The notes: a model not told the origin generated them from the sequence alone. A DNA stretch of 64,000 nt from Paenibacillus sp. FJAT-26967 (GCF_001541095.1 NZ_LMXH01000001.1:1252048-1316047); one strand, 5' to 3'; shown: positions 7,776 to 16,212, numbered from the stretch's first letter. Program-made: numbers and translations.

Positions 7776-8459
7776 ATGTTAATTAAAGACGATAAAGACA
7801 GCCTGGAAAATCTTAAATTGTTTGTGGAAGATTGGGCAGGTCCCGTACTCCCGGAGTATGGACTTCAAGAGGAGGAAGTACCCTCGTATTTCCCCAAACC
7901 GCTCAGAGACCTTTATCTTTTTGCGGGCAATTGGCCGGCGAATTCCCGCAGCAGCCGGAAGAAAAGTCCCGCCAACGGGGAGCCGGCTATTTTTCAAATT
8001 CAGGATACCCTGATGAGCGTGGAGAATACGATCCGGTCGCAGGGCCGTATTTCATTTATTACGGAGAATCAAGGGAATTGGACTTGTGAAGTAGAAGAAG
8101 GGAACGATGATTCGCCGGTCTACTGTAATGCGGCTGCGCTCTGGGACGATACGGTAAAGGGGCATGAAAGGGTGTGCAATTCGCTGCAGCATTTCCTGGT
8201 CACCTTCTGTTTGCAGGAGCTGATGTTCAGCAGCAGGTTTGTAGGCGCTATTCAGGCCGATCTGAAACAGGAGCTTTTCCGGGAACAATTGGAGCCGATT
8301 TGGCTGGACGGGTATTATGTCTTCAAAGAACCGACCCACTCTTTTTATTTGTGTGCGAATAAACTTCTCATTATGGATTATGCCGGCTTGTGGTATGCGT
8401 CTAACGATGAAAGTGCGTTGTCCCTGATCGCTAACCGTGGCTTGGTTCATTCGCTGTAA
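7776..8459 (+). CDS. SUKH/SMI1-like protein of unknown role
   Basis: The protein has 227 residues when started at the ATG at 7776, which follows GAGGG by seven bases. The SYFPKPLRDLYLFAGNWP segment, followed by FQIQDTLMS and ITENQGNW, matches the layout of SUKH-superfamily proteins: a proline and a helix before the conserved Gly, then strand-loop elements with a Gln-Gly-Trp motif. Members are often immunity proteins in toxin systems or stand-alone proteins. No toxin gene lies next to it here. The family assignment is by pattern only and moderately sure. There is no signal peptide, so it is cytoplasmic. Confidence 0.55.
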   Translation: MLIKDDKDSLENLKLFVEDWAGPVLPEYGLQEEEVPSYFPKPLRDLYLFAGNWPANSRSSRKKSPANGEPAIFQIQDTLMSVENTIRSQGRISFITENQGNWTCEVEEGNDDSPVYCNAAALWDDTVKGHERVCNSLQHFLVTFCLQELMFSSRFVGAIQADLKQELFREQLEPIWLDGYYVFKEPTHSFYLCANKLLIMDYAGLWYASNDESALSLIANRGLVHSL

Positions 8460-8598
8460 TCTTTGTGGGTCAGCAGGGCGACATTCTTAACCCCCGTTAA
8501 GTTAGATCGTCTTTTTGGCATACCGCTGCCTATCTGGTCCATGATCTGTTTGGCGTCAACAAGCGGGCTGAGAATTTTGCAAAGGCGGAGTTACATAG

Positions 8599-8814
8599 AT
8601 GAACCACCATGTTAGCAGTAGAAGAAGGTCGTGGATCGTAATGGGATGTGCCTGTATATTCGTGGCTGCTGCGGCTGCAACCGGCTATCTGCTCAGCACG
8701 GATAAGAAAAACGATTATCTGAGCGGGCTTATGTTTCTGATGTTAACCTCCGGATTTCTGACGGCTGGCAATGCCGCTGTGCTGGTTGTTCGCAGGAGGA
8801 GAAGGCATGACTAA
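8599..8814 (+). CDS. Small two-helix membrane protein
   Basis: The protein has 71 residues with hydrophobic stretches at about 10-31 and 42-63 and basic ends (RRRS and RRRRRH). It is likely a two-pass membrane peptide with both termini inside by the positive-inside rule. GGCGGAG precedes the ATG. The next gene (RDD family) starts 47 bases later, so the two may form a small membrane-protein operon. I do not recognise a family. Confidence 0.6.
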   Translation: MNHHVSSRRRSWIVMGCACIFVAAAAATGYLLSTDKKNDYLSGLMFLMLTSGFLTAGNAAVLVVRRRRRHD

Positions 8815-8861
8815 AGTGCATCTGCATACAGAGTAAATATATACATACGGAGGCGTATCTT

Positions 8862-9614
8862 TTGCATAGTTTGAAGAAAGCGGGTCTGGTGCAAAGGTTT
8901 GCAGCTATGCTGCTGGATTCTGTGTTGTTAGCTATTTTTCCCGTTTTACTCTTGCTATTCACCACGCAATTTACGGAGGGCAGCCTGGCTTGGACCATCG
9001 GGTCATTTGCGGTTTTTCTAATTCTTACGATGGTGCTGGCGGCACTCAAAGACAGTATAGGGGGAAGAAGTCCCGGCAAACGTATTCTAGGCCTGGTTGT
9101 AAGAGACGATCAGTTCAACGTTCCGGCGCGCCAAAAGCTGATTCTCCGCAATACCCGGTCCTTTTTTTGGCCCCGTGATCTGGCTGCGCTTGTATGGGGT
9201 CCCGTTCGCAAGAAAAAAGGAGATATTGCCGCAGGCACGGATGTGTATCTGATAAGGCCCAAACAGAAGATGTTCCTGACTTTCCTGCTTCTGGCCGGAT
9301 CGGCCGTTACGTTTTTTGTTGTTGTATTTTTCGGAGTCGTTCTATTAATGAAAAGCAGTTCTTCTTATCAAGAATCCGTCCGCTACATCAAAAACGATCC
9401 GGGAATTCGACAATGGGTTGGAGAAGAGATGAAACTGGGGTTTTTGCCGACAGGAAGTTCTCATTCCGTGAACGGATATGGAGAAGCGGAATACAGGATT
9501 ACGGTGAGCGGCACCAAAAGGAAGGCGACCCTGATCATAACGCTGACCAAAGAGCCGAACCAGAGTTGGCAGGTCAGTTACGTCAGGCAGGAGCAGCTAC
9601 AGGAGCAGCTATAG
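8862..9614 (+). CDS. RDD-family membrane protein
   Basis: The product has 250 residues. The first helix carries the eponymous Arg and Asp residues (QRFAAMLLDS, residues 10-19), and the conserved GRSPGKRILGLVV follows at about 67-79. Hydrophobic segments lie near 16-38, 42-63 and 141-164. The C-terminal 75 residues form an extracytoplasmic-type soluble domain not common to all RDD proteins. The RDD domain is associated with transport or membrane stress, but no substrate is known. The start is TTG, supported by ACGGAGG nine bases before it. A DinB remnant follows after 12 bases. Confidence 0.8.
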   Translation: MHSLKKAGLVQRFAAMLLDSVLLAIFPVLLLLFTTQFTEGSLAWTIGSFAVFLILTMVLAALKDSIGGRSPGKRILGLVVRDDQFNVPARQKLILRNTRSFFWPRDLAALVWGPVRKKKGDIAAGTDVYLIRPKQKMFLTFLLLAGSAVTFFVVVFFGVVLLMKSSSSYQESVRYIKNDPGIRQWVGEEMKLGFLPTGSSHSVNGYGEAEYRITVSGTKRKATLIITLTKEPNQSWQVSYVRQEQLQEQL

Positions 9615-9626
9615 GAGGGGTTTACT

Positions 9627-9800
9627 TTGATTAATCCGAATAATATTTATCGCATTGCAGATGTATCCGGCTTTACACCTCAAATCGGCCGCCTCCTCTC
9701 GATGACGAACTATGCCAGACATACTACGATTCAGGCCGTGGAAGGACTTGGCCCTCAGGAACTGGACTCTTCAAAAAAGAATCCCGGAATTGAGGATTAA
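9627..9800 (+). pseudogene. Truncated DinB-family protein (N-terminal remnant)
   Basis: A 57-codon frame starts with TTG behind a strong AGGAGGGG (9613-9620). It begins NPNNIYRIADVSGF and continues through IGRLLSMTNYARHTT and VEGLGPQELD, which matches the first helix of DinB/YfiT-like four-helix proteins (normally about 150-170 residues). The frame then ends in a short unrelated Ser-Lys-rich tail, so the three other helices and the metal-binding His residues are missing. The stop directly abuts the ATG of tmrB. It may be a decayed gene, or may now serve mainly to couple tmrB translation to the RDD transcript (inference). Confidence 0.55.
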
Positions 9801-10391
9801 ATGATCATTTGGATCAATGGCGCCTTCGGTTCCGGTAAAACACAAACCGCTTTTGAATTACATAGAAGAATTCCGCATTCCTATGTGTATGACCCGGAGA
9901 ATGCAGGCTATTTTATACGGGACAATGTACCTGAGGAAGTTAGTGAAAGCGATTTTCAGGATTATCCCATTTGGCGTGAAATGAACTATACGATGCTGAG
10001 CTATTTAAATAATCATTACGATGGCATCCTTATTGTACCTATGACGATACCGAATGCCCAATATTTCAGCGAGATTGTAGGCAGGCTGCGGCAGGACGGT
10101 ATTGAAGTTCATCATTTTACATTGCGGGCTTCCAAAGAGGTCTTGCTCAAAAGATTGAGAAGCCGCGGAGAAGGAAAACGTTCCTGGGCCGCACAACAAA
10201 TTGACCGGTGTATTGCAGGGTTCTCTAATGAAGTTTTCCGGCAGTATATCGAGACGGATAAGATGACGGTGGAGGATCAGGCTGTTTTGATCGCTTCACA
10301 GCTCCATATACCATTAACTCCTGATACGAGGGGAAAGACAAGGAAGCTGTACGACCGGATTCGGACGCAGCTGAGGCATATACGCTTCTAA
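9801..10391 (+). CDS. tmrB: TmrB-like P-loop protein (tunicamycin resistance type)
   Basis: The 196-residue product matches the known Bacillus subtilis TmrB from end to end in style: [20 protein letters not shown] at the start with the Walker A residues 7-14, [38 protein letters not shown] and the C-terminal DPDTRG-like segment. TmrB is an ATP-binding, membrane-associated protein that confers tunicamycin resistance in B. subtilis. Here the start is fixed by GAGG five bases before the ATG, immediately after the stop of the DinB remnant. Actual resistance in this host is inference. Confidence 0.9.
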   Translation: MIIWINGAFGSGKTQTAFELHRRIPHSYVYDPENAGYFIRDNVPEEVSESDFQDYPIWREMNYTMLSYLNNHYDGILIVPMTIPNAQYFSEIVGRLRQDGIEVHHFTLRASKEVLLKRLRSRGEGKRSWAAQQIDRCIAGFSNEVFRQYIETDKMTVEDQAVLIASQLHIPLTPDTRGKTRKLYDRIRTQLRHIRF

Positions 10392-10655
10392 AAAGACGTT
10401 CTTGCGACACCTTAATAGGGTTCAATTTTCGGAGTATACAGCCGATATTGGAAGAAGCGGGTTTGTCGAAAGGCGCCTGGTCAGCATACCAAGCCGGCAA
10501 CCAAAGTGGTTAGTTTGGTGGAAACCAGTCTTATATGGGTAAGTCATACTAAGACCAAATCAGCTTTAGAGTAAAAGCTGTACAGAATTGATTTCTATGC
10601 ATGATGCGAGGATGGAAGTAACTAACGTCTTATTGACGAATTTACAGGAGATGAC

Positions 10656-11384
10656 ATGAATAGAATTTTAATGATCAGTGATATCCATGGCTGCTTGGAA
10701 CCATTCAATGATTTGCTGAAAAAAGTTGAATATGACCCGTCAGAGGATCACTTGATTCTGTTGGGAGATTATGTGGACCGGGGTCCTCAAAGTAAAGAGA
10801 CCGTAGAGCGGGTCATGGAACTTGTTCAAAATCATGGCGCGGTAGCTCTTAGAGGCAATCATGACCAGCGGCTGGTTGATTTAGTCCGCGGGGATAGCTT
10901 TGAAGTGCAGGCCAAGTTCCTGGAGCATGGCGGGAAGCAGACGATTCACAGCTACTTCGATTTAGCCGGTGATCTGGTCGATGAGGAAGTGATAGGCGAA
11001 GCGAAGATGTATATCAATTACTGGTATTCGAGCCAGATAGAATTCCTCGGCAATCTTCCTCTCTACCACGAAGATGAGCATCATATTTATGTCCATGCCG
11101 GGTTGAATCCGGTCTTTAATAATTATAGAGATCAGCCTGAACGTGACTTTATGTATATCAAAAAAGACTTTTTTCAATACGAAACGGTTGTGGACAAGCC
11201 CGTTATATTCGGTCATACGAGAACTGCGGAGCTTCATAATAGTGCGGACATCTGGTTTGGCGGGGATAAAATCGGAATTGACGGCGGCTGTGCCTACGGG
11301 ATGCAGCTCAACTGTCTGATTTATGAGGATGGAGTTTACCGGGCGGAACGGGTTTCCAATGTGCCGGTCAGAAAGAGGGGATAG
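10656..11384 (+). CDS. PPP-type metallophosphoesterase (serine/threonine phosphatase-like)
   Basis: The product has 242 residues. The PPP metal-site motifs are in order: SDIHG (residues 8-12), GDYVDRG (37-43) and GNHD (67-70), then HAGL and FGHT further on. This is the minimal bacterial PPP fold seen in PrpE, PrpA and ApaH relatives, which hydrolyse phosphoprotein or dinucleotide phosphate substrates with two metal ions. The start is supported by CAGGAGATGAC before the ATG. The neighbouring SUKH protein starts nine bases after its stop, so they probably share a transcript. Confidence 0.85.
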   Translation: MNRILMISDIHGCLEPFNDLLKKVEYDPSEDHLILLGDYVDRGPQSKETVERVMELVQNHGAVALRGNHDQRLVDLVRGDSFEVQAKFLEHGGKQTIHSYFDLAGDLVDEEVIGEAKMYINYWYSSQIEFLGNLPLYHEDEHHIYVHAGLNPVFNNYRDQPERDFMYIKKDFFQYETVVDKPVIFGHTRTAELHNSADIWFGGDKIGIDGGCAYGMQLNCLIYEDGVYRAERVSNVPVRKRG

Positions 11385-11392
11385 AAGCCGCG

Positions 11393-12352
11393 ATGGGAAC
11401 CAGTTTTGCAGGAATGAATTGGAAAGAATTCTGGGATGAATCGGACTATTTTACAAGCCCGGACCCCGTTACTGGCGATAGAATTAGAGAAACGGAACAC
11501 CTTCTCGGCTATAAGCTTCCACAGTCTTATCTGGAACTCATTCAATCCCGCAATGGCGGCAGTCCGGTGAACAGCTGTTTTCCGACAGACACGCCAACTT
11601 CCTGGGCAGAGGATCACGTAGCAGTTAGTGGGATATGCGGCATAGGCGGAACATGGGGGATTGATTCGGAGGACTTTGGCAGCCGGTTCATGATCGAAGA
11701 ATGGGGATATCCAGACATAGGGATTGTGGTGTGTGAGTGTCCATCGGCAGGGCACGACGCTATCATGCTGGATTACAGTGAATGCGGGCGGGAAGGCGAG
11801 CCGCGGGTGATTCATGTGGATGTAGAAACAGACGGCGAGCCCAGAAGGACCTTTCTTGCTGAAGATTTTGAATCGTTTATCAGGGGACTCGTGAATGAAG
11901 AGGAATATGATGATTCGGAAGAAACACTTCAGGCAGATTTGGAGAAGACGGCGGGCGCTAAGTTTTCCGGAATTCTTGAAGAACTGAGCAAGCGTACGGC
12001 ACTTCATCCGGACATGGAGTTTGCAATCAGGCATATTTGTACGAAACTGGTGCGCAGTAAGGGCTACTTTGCTTTGCATGCAGATGACCTTTCCTATTTG
12101 ATGTATGATATTCAGTTCGCCATGTATACCGAACTGTATGCAGTAAACAGTAAGCAGCAGTATTTGGGGGCTTATCCTGATATCTTAACGTTCGGAGCTC
12201 CTTTTAGCACGGGAGGATATGCCGAAGGCTTTGTTGCAGAATGGTATGAGAAGCGGCTGGAACAGGGTCATATAGATGCTGGCGATGGACAATTGGCTTT
12301 TACGCCTGAGTACCGCCAAACGTTGAGTCAGCGGCTGACGGCCGAATTTTAG
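11393..12352 (+). CDS. SMI1/KNR4 (SUKH) family protein with a C-terminal extension
   Basis: Residues about 25-165 form a SUKH/SMI1-KNR4 domain: an amphipathic helix with ETEHLLGYKLPQSYLELIQ, then RNGG, IGG.WGID, the EEWGYPDIGIVV strand pair and GHDAIMLDYS. These are classic SUKH landmarks. Residues 170-319 are a second, helical domain that I do not recognise. SUKH proteins commonly act as immunity proteins against nuclease toxins, but no toxin is adjacent. The gene follows a PPP phosphatase by nine bases and ends in a strong terminator. Confidence 0.8.
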   Translation: MGTSFAGMNWKEFWDESDYFTSPDPVTGDRIRETEHLLGYKLPQSYLELIQSRNGGSPVNSCFPTDTPTSWAEDHVAVSGICGIGGTWGIDSEDFGSRFMIEEWGYPDIGIVVCECPSAGHDAIMLDYSECGREGEPRVIHVDVETDGEPRRTFLAEDFESFIRGLVNEEEYDDSEETLQADLEKTAGAKFSGILEELSKRTALHPDMEFAIRHICTKLVRSKGYFALHADDLSYLMYDIQFAMYTELYAVNSKQQYLGAYPDILTFGAPFSTGGYAEGFVAEWYEKRLEQGHIDAGDGQLAFTPEYRQTLSQRLTAEF

Positions 12353-12389
12353 CAAAGCCTCTGGGGACGCCCGGGAGGCTTTGTTTTTT
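12353..12389 (+). terminator. Strong rho-independent terminator after the SUKH gene
   Basis: CAAAGCCTC (12353-12361) pairs perfectly with GAGGCTTTG (12375-12383) and is followed by six T residues. It begins at the base after the stop codon and ends the phosphatase-SUKH transcript. Confidence 0.9.
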
Positions 12390-12463
12390 GAAAATATAAA
12401 CGGTAATCCGATTTTGGTATAAACGAGAATGAGATTTTGTGTTCGGAAAAGATAGGAGGAGTT

Positions 12464-13015
12464 ATGAGAAGAGCTGTTCTTTTCGGATCTGGCGTTGTCA
12501 TTTTGATCTCCGTACTATTTATTTTTATAACTTCTTCCTCGTATAAGATTAGTCGAGATCCCCGGGAAATTGAAACGGCTATTGAATTTTGGAACAGCAG
12601 GGGAGCAGAAGCAACAGCAGATTACACCCTTAAGAAATCCAAAGATGTGGATAATACCAAGCTTGTTTATCTTTTTGTCGGTGATACGGATTATCAAGCT
12701 GAAGCTATTTTAACTAAAGGTTGGAATGGTAAATATAAAATCGAATCTACCGGTCAAGGCTCTAATTTGTTTCGCTATAAAACGATGAAGACCGATAAAG
12801 GCAGTTATGTATGGATCATGGGAAAAAATTACGATTTGAAAATAGATAGGATAAAAGCGTTTTTTAAGAGTGAAACTTGTGAGATGCGTATACCAAAGGA
12901 AGAATTCTTTATTGAAGTTTGCCGTCTTAAGAAAACCGATGTAGGAGTTTACGGCTATCCTTATAAAATTGAAGTGCTGGATGATCAGGGAAGTGATATT
13001 TTACAGGATTTATAA
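12464..13015 (+). CDS. Membrane-anchored protein of unknown function
   Basis: The protein has 183 residues when started at the ATG at 12464, which follows AGGAGG by four bases; an in-frame GTG at 12437 has no ribosome site. Residues 5-27 are a hydrophobic N-terminal anchor or uncleaved signal with no lipobox Cys. The rest is a basic, strand-rich extracytoplasmic domain with repeated YKI/YVWIMGKNYDL-like segments. No family is recognised. The codon use is more AT-rich than that of its neighbours, which could mean recent acquisition (weak inference). Confidence 0.6.
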   Translation: MRRAVLFGSGVVILISVLFIFITSSSYKISRDPREIETAIEFWNSRGAEATADYTLKKSKDVDNTKLVYLFVGDTDYQAEAILTKGWNGKYKIESTGQGSNLFRYKTMKTDKGSYVWIMGKNYDLKIDRIKAFFKSETCEMRIPKEEFFIEVCRLKKTDVGVYGYPYKIEVLDDQGSDILQDL

Positions 13016-13049
13016 GTTAACTATCGTGAACTAGAATAGGAGAAATAGT

Positions 13050-13670
13050 ATGAATGCTGTCTATGCCCGCCTTATCTTACCTATCCCGACTGGAAATTTA
13101 AAAGAAGAAATTTACCAGTTTTTACTGCACAATCACCCTGCCGCAGCGGAGCACTGCATGGAAGTAGGGGAGGAAGCTGGACGAATCGCCAACCGGTACG
13201 GGGCTGATGTCGAAGCAGCCCAAGCTGCGGGTTATCTGCACGACATCAGTGCGGTCTTTCCGAATTCGGAGCGAATCCGTGTGGCAGTCGAGCTGGGAAT
13301 CGAGGTGCTGCCCGAAGAAGAAGTATTTCCTATGATCATTCATCAGAAAATTTCCAAAGCGATGGCGAGAGACTTATTTCACATCCAGGATGAAGAAATT
13401 TTGGATGCGGTAGGCTGCCATACGACACTGCGTGAGCAAGCGACTTCGCTGGATAAGGTGCTGTTCGTTGCGGACAAGATCCGATGGGATCAATCGGGAA
13501 CTCCTCCCTATCTGGATCAAGTCAAGGCCAAGCTGGAACATTCGCTTGATGCCGCAGCATTTGAATATATCCGTTATCTTTGGCAGCGCAGAGAATCGCT
13601 GAAGGTCCTCCATCCATGGCTGGAACAAGCGTACTACGACCTTAAACAAGGAATACAGGGGGCGGTATAA
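13050..13670 (+). CDS. YqeK-like HD-domain phosphohydrolase (second copy in the window)
   Basis: This 206-residue HD-superfamily protein has metal ligands in the YqeK order: His35, His64-Asp65, His98, His124 and Asp142, with ADKI after the last ligand where YqeK has ADYI. YqeK enzymes hydrolyse diadenosine tetraphosphate symmetrically. The canonical yqeK is present at 32075, so this is a diverged paralogue and its substrate may differ. It has an N-terminal extension of about 15 residues. AGGAG precedes the ATG. Its stop overlaps the ATG of the following acetyltransferase by one base, which implies cotranslation. Confidence 0.75.
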   Translation: MNAVYARLILPIPTGNLKEEIYQFLLHNHPAAAEHCMEVGEEAGRIANRYGADVEAAQAAGYLHDISAVFPNSERIRVAVELGIEVLPEEEVFPMIIHQKISKAMARDLFHIQDEEILDAVGCHTTLREQATSLDKVLFVADKIRWDQSGTPPYLDQVKAKLEHSLDAAAFEYIRYLWQRRESLKVLHPWLEQAYYDLKQGIQGAV

Positions 13671-14254
13671 TGTTTACTAACAAAATTAATGACCATCTGG
13701 AGCTGAGATTGCTTGAGCCTAGATATGCCGAAGAATTATTTCGCCTCATAGACCATAACCGCGGGTATTTAAAAGAATGGCTCCCTTGGGTGGATGGGAC
13801 CATGAAGGTAGAAGATTCACAGGCTTTCATCAGCGCATCTCTTCAGACTTTTGCGAATAACGGGGCCATGCAGCTAGGAATTTTCTATCAAAATAAGCTG
13901 GCAGGCTGTATAGGCCTGCACGGTATAGATAGGACCAATAAAAGCACTTCAATTGGCTACTGGCTTGGAGCCGAATTTCAAGGGCATGGGATCATGACGG
14001 ACTCGTGCAGAGCCCTAGTGAACTTTGTCTTTGCCGAGTACGGGCTTAACCGGATCGAGATCCGGGCTTCGGAATTCAATGCCAAAAGCAGGGCGATCCC
14101 CGAGCGGCTTCATTTTGTGCAAGAAGGATGCGTAAGGCAGTCGGAATGGCTGTACGACCGCTACGTTGACCATATTATTTATGGCCTGTTACAAGAAGAA
14201 TGGGCACAAACTCTAACCGCCGAGGAAGGGTCAGATGAATCTTTTTCATTTTAG
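13670..14254 (+). CDS. RimJ/RimL-type GNAT acetyltransferase
   Basis: This 194-residue enzyme resembles B. subtilis YdaF and RimL-type ribosomal-protein acetyltransferases. It contains HLELRLLEPRYAEELF at the N-terminus, KEWLPWVD, the IGYWLGAEFQGHGIMT acetyl-CoA loop region and NRIEIRASEFNAKSRAIPERL. In typical family members the last segment reads N-x-x-S-x-x-V/I-x-E-x-x-G-F; here the Gly-Phe is replaced by His-Phe. The substrate is unknown. It starts inside the stop codon of the HD gene and overlaps the next gene by 20 bases, so the three form one operon. Confidence 0.8.
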   Translation: MFTNKINDHLELRLLEPRYAEELFRLIDHNRGYLKEWLPWVDGTMKVEDSQAFISASLQTFANNGAMQLGIFYQNKLAGCIGLHGIDRTNKSTSIGYWLGAEFQGHGIMTDSCRALVNFVFAEYGLNRIEIRASEFNAKSRAIPERLHFVQEGCVRQSEWLYDRYVDHIIYGLLQEEWAQTLTAEEGSDESFSF

Positions 14255-14789
14255 CAGCGAGCCGGATATAAAGGTCTTCGTGCCCCGAGTGAAAGCGAAC
14301 AGAACGGACATGCCCCCGGTTGTATGGGCAATTGATCAGGAACACGCGTTTACTTTTTATTTCCCGCGTAATTGCCCGCGGATCGTCTATACCAGGTCCG
14401 GCGGAATAAACAGGGAAGACGAGGCCAGGTTCTTCGGATTAAGCTGTGCGGATAAGATCATTACCGTAGAAACTCAGTGGTACAAAGCGATTAAAGAATC
14501 GACGATTTACAGGTACACGCTGCCGTCCGCAAGCTTTCAGCTCTTCGATAAGACGGCCGGCTACTACATTTCGGAGCAGACGGTAACGCCCGTCGTGATG
14601 AAGCCGATGCGAGATTTGATCGGCAAGCTGGCCGATCTGAACATTGAAATCAGGCTGACGCCTAACCTGCATCCGCTGAAGGAAGCGATTCTAAATTCCA
14701 CTCTTGATGATTTTGGGATACATCGCTTCCATCTGGCCAAACCGTTTGAACAGGGAAGACCAATAGCTGATAACAAGGGAAATGTTTAG
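14235..14789 (+). CDS. DUF6886-like uncharacterised protein
   Basis: This 184-residue cytoplasmic protein starts LFHFSSEPDIKVFVPR, followed by PPVVWAIDQEHAFTFYFPRNCPRI. This layout is typical of a Bacillales family that I recall as DUF6886, with no known function; it resembles DarT/RES-like folds only superficially. The start codon is supported by GAGGAAGGG. It overlaps the preceding GNAT gene by 20 bases. A NUDIX gene follows after 33 bases, so all four probably form one operon of small modifying enzymes. Confidence 0.6.
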   Translation: MNLFHFSSEPDIKVFVPRVKANRTDMPPVVWAIDQEHAFTFYFPRNCPRIVYTRSGGINREDEARFFGLSCADKIITVETQWYKAIKESTIYRYTLPSASFQLFDKTAGYYISEQTVTPVVMKPMRDLIGKLADLNIEIRLTPNLHPLKEAILNSTLDDFGIHRFHLAKPFEQGRPIADNKGNV

Positions 14790-14822
14790 AAGCAGGAAAA
14801 AGAAGGGAGGGGTCTGTGTTGT

Positions 14823-15335
14823 ATGAGCCGTCATACCAGCTATGCCGATTGGAACGGCCAACGAGTCAAGCTTACTTGGACTGCCTCCAGGCAGATTCCG
14901 GATCATGCCAAGGTAACGAGCGTTCACGGGGTTTGCTATCATAACGATAAAATCTTGCTGGTGCATGTGCACAAGCGGGGCTTCAATCTTCCGGGAGGTC
15001 ACGTAGAGGGAAGTGAAACACCGGAAGAGGCTTTTCACCGGGAAGCCATGGAGGAAGGATGTGTCCGGGGGCGGATCGGACTGATCGGCAGCATAGAGGT
15101 AAGCCATGAGGAGAATGAACACTTTAGCCCGGACGGGAAATATCCGATGATCGGTTATCAGCTGTTTTACCGTATGGAAATTACCGAATGCCTGCCGTTC
15201 ACTAGAGCGTACGAATGTTTATCCCGTATCTGGGTGGAGCCGGAGGAGATTCCTTACGTGATTGAAGACCATGGGGTTATTCCAATCATTGTACAAGAAG
15301 CTTGCAGAGACCGGTCAAGCGGACAGCTCCTTTAG
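14823..15335 (+). CDS. NUDIX hydrolase with an imperfect Nudix box
   Basis: The protein has 170 residues. The Nudix box spans residues 59-81 (GGHVEGSETPEEAFHREA, then MEEGC). It keeps all the metal-binding Glu residues of G-x5-E-x7-R-E-U-x-E-E-x-G, except that the final Gly is Cys here. Nudix enzymes cleave nucleoside diphosphates linked to another group; the substrate is not evident. A GGGAGGGG ribosome site precedes the ATG. The gene is followed by a terminator shared with the convergent DJ-1 family gene. Confidence 0.8.
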   Translation: MSRHTSYADWNGQRVKLTWTASRQIPDHAKVTSVHGVCYHNDKILLVHVHKRGFNLPGGHVEGSETPEEAFHREAMEEGCVRGRIGLIGSIEVSHEENEHFSPDGKYPMIGYQLFYRMEITECLPFTRAYECLSRIWVEPEEIPYVIEDHGVIPIIVQEACRDRSSGQLL

Positions 15336-15352
15336 AAGTGCCGGGGCAATGA

Positions 15353-15380
15353 AAAGACCGCCTTATGAGCGGTCTTTTTC
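15353..15380. terminator. Bidirectional terminator between the NUDIX and DJ-1 family genes
   Basis: AAAGACCGC (15353-15361) pairs with GCGGTCTTT (15369-15377) around a seven-base loop. T residues follow on both strands. The minus-strand gene's stop codon at 15363-15365 lies in the loop. Confidence 0.85.
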
Positions 15381-15950
15381 CCGTAAAGGACGGTAATAAG
15401 GATAGTCCATCTTGTCTTGAACCTGAAGCGCGAATTCCGGGCTGGTCAACGTCTCCACCAGAAATAATCCCAAGTCAATCGAAGTGGATACGCCCCCTCC
15501 AGTGAAAATACCCCCGTCCCTCACAAGCCGCTCTTGTACGACTTCCCCGCAGTAGGGAGCCAGGAGTTCGTAGGCGGACCGGTTAGTCGTCGCTCTTCTG
15601 CCTGTCAGGAAGCCTGCTGCGCCCAGAAGAAGAGCTCCTGTACAGACGGATACTTTGTACTGGGCGGAATGCGCCGATCGGATCCAGGAGACGAATTCGG
15701 GATCATGCCTGAGCTGGCGGGTGGACATCCCTCCTGGTATGAAGATCAGATCATATCCGGCAAGGTCCGGGCGGACATGCTTGATTCGGATCGTGAGCCC
15801 CCGGTCGTCCGTAATTTCCTCCTGAATGGAGCAGAAATCCCAGCTAACCTTTTCTTTTGCCTGTAAAATGCCCATCCATGTGACGGCTTCCGTAAAGCCG
15901 ATCAAATCGAGCGACGTCATTCCTTCAAATGCGATAAACGCCATTTTCAT
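15363..15950 (-). CDS. DJ-1/PfpI family protein (isonitrile hydratase-like)
   Basis: The product has 195 residues. The family core is intact: IFIPGG around residue 70, the nucleophile elbow VCTGALLLGAAG with Cys103, and the GRRATTNRSAYELL segment, which resembles isonitrile hydratases and the sensor domains of AraC-type regulators. There is no DNA-binding domain, so it is probably a stand-alone enzyme or a chaperone/deglycase-like protein. The substrate is unknown. It lies alone on the minus strand with a terminator at each end. Confidence 0.8.
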   Translation of the reverse strand: MKMAFIAFEGMTSLDLIGFTEAVTWMGILQAKEKVSWDFCSIQEEITDDRGLTIRIKHVRPDLAGYDLIFIPGGMSTRQLRHDPEFVSWIRSAHSAQYKVSVCTGALLLGAAGFLTGRRATTNRSAYELLAPYCGEVVQERLVRDGGIFTGGGVSTSIDLGLFLVETLTSPEFALQVQDKMDYPYYRPLREKDRS

Positions 15951-15986
15951 CCTTCCGCACCGCCTTCTAATGATTTGTTCACGACA

Positions 15987-16017
15987 AAAAGTACCGGATC
16001 ACACGGATCGGGTACTT
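15987..16017 (-). terminator. Hairpin with U tract upstream of the DJ-1 family gene
   Basis: AAAGTACC(G)GATC pairs with GATC(G)GGTACTTT with a single mismatch. On the minus strand it is followed by TTTTTGTC. It lies 37-67 bases before the start codon of the minus-strand gene, so it is either an attenuator in its leader or a terminator for antisense transcription from the right. Confidence 0.45.
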
Positions 16018-16212
16018 TGCCCAGGCGTACGGCGGTTATCCGTATGTGCTTCCTCATGGTTCTCCATGCTACGCCAGTCGCACATCGTTTGAATTTTCAA
16101 TTATTTTACAAGAAGCATAATGAAAATGCAAGCATATTTAAATTGGTATAAGTATAGGCGCCGTTTTATAATAGGAACAAATGAGCTTTTAGCAGATTGG
16201 ACATGAAACATA

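Noticed and set aside
10405-10530. Protein-like frames downstream of tmrB, possible gene remnant
   Set aside because: Two different frames look equally protein-like, neither has a start codon with a ribosome site, and no family is recognised, so no feature is claimed.
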